Translations under genes and position numbers: made by a program
Notes under the pieces: generated by a model
Database searches by the model: none
What the model was told of the DNA's origin: nothing
What the model saw: only the letters and a program-made list of their open reading frames with translations
Assembly: GCF_029946165.1 (NCBI RefSeq)
Contig: NZ_JAQSDZ010000021.1
Coordinates: 66,782 to 130,781 of the forward strand
DNA from: Methylotenera sp.
GTDB lineage: Bacteria; Pseudomonadota; Gammaproteobacteria; Burkholderiales; Methylophilaceae
Reading direction: 5' to 3'
Length of the DNA: 64,000 nt
Part shown: piece by piece, positions 58,769 to 64,000 of the stretch
Layout of the letters: each line of letters begins with the position of its first letter
How positions within the stretch are numbered: position 1 is the first letter of the stretch

Positions 58769-59470
58769 ATGTTAGAGATTCATAAAAATAGTAGTCGCGG
58801 TGCAGCAGACCATGGTTGGTTGCAATCCAACCATTCATTTTCATTCGGTCAATACTACAATCCAGAAGCAATGGGATTCGGACCATTGCTCGTGATTAAT
58901 GAAGATCGAGTTCAGGCTGGTAAAGGTTTTGGAACCCACGGACATGAAGATATGGAGATTATCACCTATGTTTTAAGTGGTTCATTAGAGCATAAAGATA
59001 GCATGGGTACAGGCTCTGTTATTAGTTATGGTGATGTGCAGAGGATGAGCGCGGGTACTGGTGTGCGTCATAGTGAGCTTAATCACTCAAGCTCTGATCG
59101 TGTCCATTTTTTACAAATCTGGATTGAGCCAAATGTTAAAAGCATTGCGCCAAGCTATGAAGAAAAACATTTTGGTTTGGAATCTAAAGTTGGTCGCTTA
59201 CGTTTAATTGGTTCGCCTGATGGTATAGATGGCTCCGTGTTAATCCATCAAGATGCTTATCTGTATGCATCAATACTGAATACCCCAGAGCATGTTCAGC
59301 ATCCGTTGCGAGCAGGCCGTACCGCTTATGTACATGTGATTCATGGGCAAGTAGACGTTAATGGCATTACTTTAAAAACTGGAGATGCCTTGAAAATTAA
59401 AGATATTGCATTAATTGACTTTACTAATGCTAATGAGGTCGAATTTCTTTTATTCGACTTACCTTATTAA
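58769..59470 (+). CDS. Pirin family protein, YhhW-like
   Basis: A 233-residue bicupin close in length and pattern to E. coli YhhW, which has quercetin 2,3-dioxygenase activity in vitro. Metal ligands are intact in the N-terminal cupin: His57 and His59 (GTHGHEDMEIITYVL), His101 and Glu103 (GVRHSELNHS). Other marks: HGWLQSNHSFSFGQYYNPEAMGFGPL and LIHQDAYLYAS. The ATG at 58769 is chosen because AAGGAG lies 8 bases upstream; the ATG at 58736 has none. It is divergent from the LysR gene. The physiological substrate is unknown. Confidence 0.93.
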   Translation: MLEIHKNSSRGAADHGWLQSNHSFSFGQYYNPEAMGFGPLLVINEDRVQAGKGFGTHGHEDMEIITYVLSGSLEHKDSMGTGSVISYGDVQRMSAGTGVRHSELNHSSSDRVHFLQIWIEPNVKSIAPSYEEKHFGLESKVGRLRLIGSPDGIDGSVLIHQDAYLYASILNTPEHVQHPLRAGRTAYVHVIHGQVDVNGITLKTGDALKIKDIALIDFTNANEVEFLLFDLPY

Positions 59471-59476
59471 CAACTT

Positions 59477-59510
59477 TTAAATGCTTTGATGTGCACATCA
59501 AAGCATTTAA
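59477..59510. terminator. 34-bp perfect palindrome, bidirectional terminator
   Basis: TTAAATGCTTTGATGTG (59477-59493) pairs perfectly with 59494-59510. It lies between the convergent pirin and cyclase genes and covers the stop codon of the latter. T tracts are short. Confidence 0.7.
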
Positions 59511-60502
59511 TTTAACATCGATTCCTCAAAGAACTTGGCTTGATTTTTACCACTATTCTTAGCTTGATACATGGCCATGTCAGCATTAATCATCAATAAC
59601 TTCTCATCTTTGCCATGCTGTGGATAGATGGCGATACCAATGCTACAAGTCACATGTAAGTGGGTTTTAGCAACTTTAATTGGTTGAGCAACTGCTTCTA
59701 CAATTTTACTTGCGACTAATTTCACATCCTCTATATCGTCAACAATCGGCAGTAAAACCACAAATTCATCACCACCCATACGCGCGACGGTATCAGATTC
59801 ACGCACACACGAGACCAATTGCCTTGAGATTTTTTTAAGTACGATGTCACCAGTTTCATGACCGTATAAGTCATTAATTTCTTTGAATAAATCTAAGTCA
59901 ATAAACATGACAGCAAGCATCTTTTTTTCGCGCTTGGTATAAGATAACGCGAGCTTAAGTCGATCGTTAAATAAGGTGCGATTAGGTATATTCGCTAAAG
60001 CATCAAAATGCGCTAGATTTTCTAAACGAGTTTCCAGCAATTTACGTGCGGTAATATCGGTGTGTGTACCCACCATGCGCATTGGTTTACCATTCTTATC
60101 GCGCTTTACTATCATGCCGCGCGACATCACCCACATAATGCTTTTATCCTTGCAGATCATTCTATGCTCGTGGATATACTTTTCCGCTTTACCTGATAAA
60201 TAATCCTTAATTGCCTGATCTAGCGAAGCGGCATCATCAGGATGCACCCGGGTATTCCATTCGTTGATACTGTCATTAATCTCCTCACTACTAAAGCCTA
60301 ACATTTCTTTATAGCGATCAGAAAAGTGCGCTTTATCGTTATCTATATCCCAGTCCCAAACCCCGTCACCTGCACCCTCTAACGCAAATTTCCACAGTTC
60401 TTCGCTATTTTTTAATTTAATATAGAAAATTCCCACTGCGATTAAAAGCAGCAGCATAAAGAATAAAGCGATATTTAATGGGAATGTTTGACTGAAATTC
60501 AT
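59507..60502 (-). CDS. Membrane PAS-GGDEF diguanylate cyclase
   Basis: A 331-residue protein that should make c-di-GMP from GTP. One N-terminal membrane helix (about 9-28), a PAS/PAC domain (about 36-155; LEGAGDGVWDWDIDNDKAHFSDRYKEMLGF, MRMVGTHTDITARK) and a GGDEF domain (about 165-325) with intact RMGGDEFVVLL (about 239). An RESD I-site lies five residues before GGDEF, so product inhibition is expected. It converges with the pirin gene. Its activity would oppose the EAL protein at 30124-32520. Confidence 0.95.
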   Translation of the reverse strand: MNFSQTFPLNIALFFMLLLLIAVGIFYIKLKNSEELWKFALEGAGDGVWDWDIDNDKAHFSDRYKEMLGFSSEEINDSINEWNTRVHPDDAASLDQAIKDYLSGKAEKYIHEHRMICKDKSIMWVMSRGMIVKRDKNGKPMRMVGTHTDITARKLLETRLENLAHFDALANIPNRTLFNDRLKLALSYTKREKKMLAVMFIDLDLFKEINDLYGHETGDIVLKKISRQLVSCVRESDTVARMGGDEFVVLLPIVDDIEDVKLVASKIVEAVAQPIKVAKTHLHVTCSIGIAIYPQHGKDEKLLMINADMAMYQAKNSGKNQAKFFEESMLN

Positions 60503-60568
60503 GATCGTTTAAGTTGGTTTACATTTTAACTTCTCTAAGCTTCATCCGAATATTGACCAATGAACTAG

Positions 60569-61111
60569 TTAAATCTTTTGCTGCAATAACTTTAAATCAT
60601 CAATTATTTGCTGCGAATGATTAGAAGTATCTACACTTGTATATACCCTAGCAATTTTTCCATTTGGGTCAATTAAGAAAGTATGACGTTTTGCAATTTT
60701 TATAAAGTAAAAATTTGTTAATGAATGATAACTTTCTGCAACTGCCCCATTAGTATCTATTAATAAAGGAAATGGTAAGTGATATTTTTTGGCAAAATCT
60801 GCATGCGAAGCACTATTGTCAACGCTAACACCCACTACCTTTGCGCTTAATTGTTCAAATTGCGACATATCGTCTCTAAAATGACAAGCCTCTTTTGTGC
60901 AACCTGGCGTGTCATCTTTAGGGTAAAAATACAGCACAAGATATTTACCCGCATAATCAGTTAGGTAATGAGTTTGCCCTTTAGCATCATTAAGTGTGAA
61001 GCTTGGCGCTTCATCGCCCACCTGTAAAACCCGACCAGCCATCGCATAGTGGCGGTATCCAAAAAATGCTAGTACCAGAACAATTGTGTAAAACATTAAC
61101 TTGAGTGTCAT
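60569..61111 (-). CDS. Peroxiredoxin (Bcp/PrxQ type), membrane-anchored or exported
   Basis: A 180-residue thiol peroxidase. The peroxidatic Cys71 and resolving Cys76 are in YPKDDTPGCTKEACHFRD, with the PrxQ five-residue spacing. GDEAPSFTLND precedes them and KRHTFLIDPNGKIARVY follows. Unlike cytosolic Bcp (about 156 aa) it has an N-terminal hydrophobic segment (about 3-19), so the catalytic domain is likely periplasmic, tethered or secreted. It is transcribed toward the cyclase gene, 67 bases away. Confidence 0.92.
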   Translation of the reverse strand: MTLKLMFYTIVLVLAFFGYRHYAMAGRVLQVGDEAPSFTLNDAKGQTHYLTDYAGKYLVLYFYPKDDTPGCTKEACHFRDDMSQFEQLSAKVVGVSVDNSASHADFAKKYHLPFPLLIDTNGAVAESYHSLTNFYFIKIAKRHTFLIDPNGKIARVYTSVDTSNHSQQIIDDLKLLQQKI

Positions 61112-61237
61112 ATGGCCAGATTCATTAACTTAGTGAGCTATCACTAAGTAATAACAATAAAAGTAATTAACAATAAGTTATGTTAACACTAATACTAGAT
61201 GGATTGAAATGTGAGAAAATAGCCGAAATCTTGATAT

Positions 61238-61313
61238 GCCCCCGTAGCTCAGTGGATAGAGCATCCCCCTCCTAAGGGGAGGGTCACACGTTCGATTCGT
61301 GTCGGGGGCACCA
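61238..61313 (+). tRNA. tRNA-Arg (CCU)
   Basis: A 76-nucleotide tRNA. Acceptor GCCCCCG/CGGGGGC is perfect; anticodon stem TCCCC/GGGGA carries loop CTCCTAA, giving anticodon CCT. The T loop is TTCGATT and CCA is encoded. tRNA-Arg(CCU) genes are frequent integration sites. Confidence 0.96.
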
Positions 61314-61436
61314 TATTAAATACAATTTCCCATTAATAAACATAAAGATAAGTAATTAATTTCTATCGATTCTTATACTTGTTTATATCTAGCCTTCTCG
61401 GTGTGTTAATTTTGTGTTGAATTTTTTCAAAGTCTT

Positions 61437-61640
61437 GATACGACTGCTGTTGTATTGACTAATCAGCTTGATATCAGCAAGCCGCGTTATCCACCGCCAC
61501 GCGGTATTAAGTATGCTGTGCCAAACCAATTGAAGAGGTTTCGTTAGGGGATATGGCTTAGTTACTGCTGAAGTGGCTAGCGACAGCTCAATGCCGATAT
61601 TTTTGCTATTGAGGAAGTGCTGAATAGGTTGTTAGCTGCA
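61437..61640 (+). pseudogene. Decayed coding remnant, possibly C-terminus of electron-transfer flavoprotein beta subunit
   Basis: In one frame the bases read TNQLDISKPRYPPPRGIKYA and end at a stop; after a one-base shift near 61521 the reading KPIEEVSLGDMA continues, and a further frame gives LVTAEVASDS then AIEEVLNRLLAA before a stop. The PRYP...GI-K...KPIEEVS pattern resembles the C-terminal part of EtfB. No start codon or RBS fits. I judge it a frameshifted fossil; the identity is tentative. Confidence 0.35.
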
Positions 61641-61670
61641 TAAATTACAATTTTTTAAAAAAGTAAATGA

Positions 61671-61711
61671 GTATTAAGAAGCAGTACACCATGTGAACTG
61701 CTTCTTAATAC
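61671..61711. terminator. Strong hairpin in the gene-poor region
   Basis: GTATTAAGAAGCAGT (61671-61685) pairs perfectly over 15 bp with 61697-61711 around an 11-base loop. No T run follows. It may be a terminator remnant or the edge of a lost element. Confidence 0.5.
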
Positions 61712-62272
61712 TTCTACTCATCACGATTGCAGTTTTGCGATGATCCAAAATCATAAACGTAATATTTCAGGCTAATTTTTAATTTATCAGTTTTTCTGCA
61801 GCTAATTAGCGCTACTTCTTTGGTAGTACACCTTCAAGAGAATTTTCTTCGTTTTTTTATTCCGATACTGTGATAGTCATATTTTATAAGTGACATTTTA
61901 TAGGCTTGGAAAAATGAGAAATAATTCTATTAATTGCTTTCAGCAAAAACATCCTCCATACCTAGCAAAATCTGCGTCTCTAGTCTTTATCGTTAGCCCA
62001 CATAAACATTTTAATGGCTAAAGATTTTATATGGAACGTGATTATTGGATCAGAAGTAATCCGGTCTGCACCTCGTTGGTGTGGCAGGAGAATGCAACCT
62101 CGCATTTAGTATTAGCACAGGGTAGGAGTGGGATGGTTGTATTGAAGATATTTCAACAAATGCATCCCAAAAAATATTCATTGCAATAATTAAAGCTGAA
62201 TTTAATGAATAAATTGTAGGGTGTGTTGAGCTGAGATTTTTTTATAAATTTTTTATTAATCTAGGTATTCCA
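61712..62272. other. Non-coding stretch, no gene recognised
   Basis: About 560 AT-rich bases with stops in all frames. A more GC-rich island at about 62045-62115 (ggatcagaagtaatccggtc ... gcacctcgttggtgtggcag) contains short complementary segments and could be a structured RNA or decayed gene, but I could match it to no known class. Confidence 0.4.
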
Positions 62273-62390
62273 ATGAAAATTACTTTAAAACCAGTTTTTC
62301 TGACTAGCATTCTTATTTGTACCCTTAATTTTTCCCCCTAATAATTATGCAACTGACGAAGCTATCGCAGAAATTTCCGTTGGCTTGTAA
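62273..62390 (+). pseudogene. Frameshifted small secreted protein
   Basis: An ATG opens a clear signal-peptide-like reading (MKITLKPVFLTSILICTLNF) that stops after 22 codons at a run of five C residues. One base shift there continues as NNYATDEAIAEISVGL before a stop at 62388. The composite looks like a signal peptide with an A-x-A-like cleavage region, broken by an indel. A sequencing error in the C run would restore a 38-codon peptide. It lies about 105 bases before the porin gene. Confidence 0.45.
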
Positions 62391-62495
62391 GAGTTAATTA
62401 GTCGACCAAAGTTAATACGAATTGTTTTGTACTATGGCTTTTTTTAAAACAATCAGTATTTATACGCAATGTATTTTTTCAATATAGGATATCAA

Positions 62496-63470
62496 ATGAG
62501 CACTTTCAGTCGGAATAAAAAAAGCAGCGCTTTAACCGCCATGTTTGCAGTACCACTTTTACTAACGAGTGCGTTAACGTTCGCTGATGAATCAACACCT
62601 TCAGAAACAGCAGCGCCTGCAGAATTGGCATCACCTTGGACACTTTCATCAAATATAGGTCTAGTTTCGAATTACTACGCGCGCGGTATTTCACAATCAT
62701 GGAATAAGCCTGCCATTCAAGGTGGTTTTGATATAAGCCATGCTAGTGGTTTTTATGCGGGTTTTTTTGGGTCTAGCATTTCAGAGCGTACTTATGTAGG
62801 TGCGAGCACTGAATTTGATCTTTATGGTGGATATAACGGTACGATTGAAGCAGTAGAGGGTTTGGGTTGGACTGTCGGTGCAGTTGGACTTTTTTATCCA
62901 GGCGGTGGTTGGGATAAATATCAAGGATTAACTGATACTGTTGGTAAAAAAGGAGCGGGGGTTAAAGTTAAAGAAGATTTTACTACTTACGAAGGTAATG
63001 TTGGCCTGTCTTATAAATGGTTAAGTGCGAAAGCCTCTGTAACTTTGGGAGAATGGTTTGGGTTTAATAAAAACACAGGCTGGACTGAAAGCACTAGCGG
63101 CTCTACATACGTTGAATTGAATGCCCTTGTACCTTTACCATTTTGGGGTGTAAATTTAATTGGTCATGTTGGCCGCACTGATATCAAAGGTGAATTAAGT
63201 AAAGACCCATTGTTTGCAAATGCTAATGGGGCAAATATAGTGGAAACTAAAGCGGATTTAACAGACTATAAAATTGGCTTAACTAAAGCCTTTGAGATAG
63301 CAGGTTCAACTGGCTGGAATGGTGGTTTATATTATGTAGGTGGCACTAATGGTGGTAAAAATGGCTATTGGGGCACTAGAGGTTACGGCGGTTCTAGTTT
63401 TACAACTACGGCCGGATCAAAAGACTTAACGGATGACACTTTAATACTCACGCTAGTTCGTTCGTTCTAA
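62496..63470 (+). CDS. TIGR02001 family (TorF-like) putative porin
   Basis: A 324-residue outer-membrane beta-barrel protein. I start at 62496 because AGGA lies 6 bases upstream; the frame opens 27 bases earlier. The signal peptide is about 1-31 (MSTFSRNKKSSALTAMFAV, cleaved near TFA-DES). The mature start WTLSSNIGLVSNYYARGISQSWNKPAIQGGFDISHASGF is the TIGR02001 signature, and the chain ends in phenylalanine (LTLVRSF). No substrate is known for the family. A strong hairpin follows. Neighbouring sequence on both sides is decayed. Confidence 0.88.
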   Translation: MSTFSRNKKSSALTAMFAVPLLLTSALTFADESTPSETAAPAELASPWTLSSNIGLVSNYYARGISQSWNKPAIQGGFDISHASGFYAGFFGSSISERTYVGASTEFDLYGGYNGTIEAVEGLGWTVGAVGLFYPGGGWDKYQGLTDTVGKKGAGVKVKEDFTTYEGNVGLSYKWLSAKASVTLGEWFGFNKNTGWTESTSGSTYVELNALVPLPFWGVNLIGHVGRTDIKGELSKDPLFANANGANIVETKADLTDYKIGLTKAFEIAGSTGWNGGLYYVGGTNGGKNGYWGTRGYGGSSFTTTAGSKDLTDDTLILTLVRSF

Positions 63471-63482
63471 AATAGTAATATG

Positions 63483-63522
63483 GCAATCAAACCGGGTGCC
63501 TTGCCGCACCCAGTTTGATTGC
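63483..63522 (+). terminator. Long hairpin after the porin gene
   Basis: GCAATCAAAC-c-GGGTGC (63483-63499) pairs with GCACCC-a-GTTTGATTGC (63506-63522), a 17-base arm with one mismatch, 12 bases after the stop. The tail is only moderately T-rich. Confidence 0.75.
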
Positions 63523-64000
63523 TCTTATCTACTATTACATGTCCAATTTTAATATCTTCAGATACGTGAATCTAATTTAATCAATTGTATTTTCTTTCGG
63601 ATTTATAAAGAGAGGTAACGTTAAAAAGCTGATCAGTAATTTCAGTAATAAATCCCTCTAGCGCTAATAATTCACCTGTACTGGAAAATATAGAAAAGCG
63701 GGAGAAGTGAGCAGAGAGCATCCGTAAAAAATCTGAATTTCAAGCAGAAATTTCAGATTTAATTAGACCGGCACATGAGTATGGATTATTACATCCAGAA
63801 GCTGGAATCAAACCAGAATTTCAACTACCGAATCACCTTTATCCGCTGTTTCCACGGCAAAACAATAAACCATTTAGCTCATCACCTTGAATACATCGCA
63901 ACTGCATTAATGTTGCATATAAATAAGTTTTTTATCTAGTCATTGGGTGTGTTGGCGCACTGACAATTATGATTTAAAGCTTAATAATAAATGATTGATG
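63523..64000. other. Gene-poor right edge with one open fragment lacking a start
   Basis: Bases 63711-63890 (+) are open for 59 codons between two stops and read like real protein (IRKKSEFQAEISDLI, HEYGLLHPEAGIKPEFQLPN, HLYPLFPRQNNKP), but contain no ATG, GTG or TTG start with an SD. I treat it as a possible gene remnant. A hairpin lies at about 63729-63760 (AAATCTGAATTTC paired with GAAATTTCAGATTT). Nothing else is recognised up to the window end. Confidence 0.4.

Overview
The window looks like chromosome of a betaproteobacterium, most likely a methylotroph of the Methylophilaceae (Methylotenera-like). This is inferred from AT-rich but ordinary coding DNA, several betaproteobacterial gene orders (yciB-yciI-bolA-ppiC; PHP-yciO-M50-trpS-scpA-scpB-rluB; dapD-arsC-dapE-prmB; nadE-glnB), and a cassette encoding a DUF3034 protein, a truncated haemoglobin, a methylamine-utilization-type cupredoxin and a GGDEF/EAL protein. 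No ribosomal RNA or taxon marker is present, so the assignment is not proven. There is no CRISPR array and no intact phage or transposase gene.

Layout. 1-3.1 kb: 3' end of a giant type I-secreted RTX adhesin, then tRNA-Ser(GGA). 3.5-10.9 kb: iron and stress block with a catecholate-type TonB siderophore receptor behind a Fur box, htpG behind a textbook sigma-32 promoter, and a second Fur-like box before a small unknown protein and a cysteine-free ribosomal protein S4 paralogue. 11-18.5 kb: glgP, a DUF4197 protein and purL. 18.5-23.3 kb: periplasmic ankyrin protein, flavocytochrome c sulfide dehydrogenase pair (FccA/FccB), an unknown exported protein, a beta-propeller lipoprotein and a DUF455 ferritin-like protein. 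23.3-30.1 kb: serB, a MITE-like element, sucCD, a second exported ankyrin protein, nadE, glnB and DUF486. 30.1-34.7 kb: the haemoglobin/cupredoxin/GGDEF-EAL operon with divergent DUF3034. 34.8-36.9 kb: feoAB behind a third Fur box. 37-46.5 kb: ppiC-bolA-yciI-yciB on the minus strand, then the PHP-to-rluB cluster on the plus strand. 46.5-54.8 kb, minus strand: two methyltransferases, dapE, an ArsC-like protein, dapD, an M48 protease and kup, separated by REP-like palindromes. 54.8-64 kb: a TolC-OmpA fusion with a sigma-54-like promoter, tRNA-Leu(UAA), LysR/pirin divergent pair, a PAS-GGDEF cyclase, a peroxiredoxin, tRNA-Arg(CCU), a gene-poor stretch with decayed coding remnants, and a TIGR02001 putative porin.

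How the parts fit. Three Fur-box candidates tie the siderophore receptor, feoAB and the S4-paralogue locus into one probable iron regulon. The adhesin at the left edge and the TolC-OmpA protein 52 kb away are plausibly substrate and outer-membrane channel of one type I secretion system, and two c-di-GMP proteins could control biofilm behaviour. The two strongest candidates for undescribed biology are the truncated-haemoglobin/cupredoxin/EAL cassette, a possible periplasmic ligand or redox sensor wired to c-di-GMP, and the Fur-box-linked cysteine-free S4, a possible iron-sparing ribosome variant.
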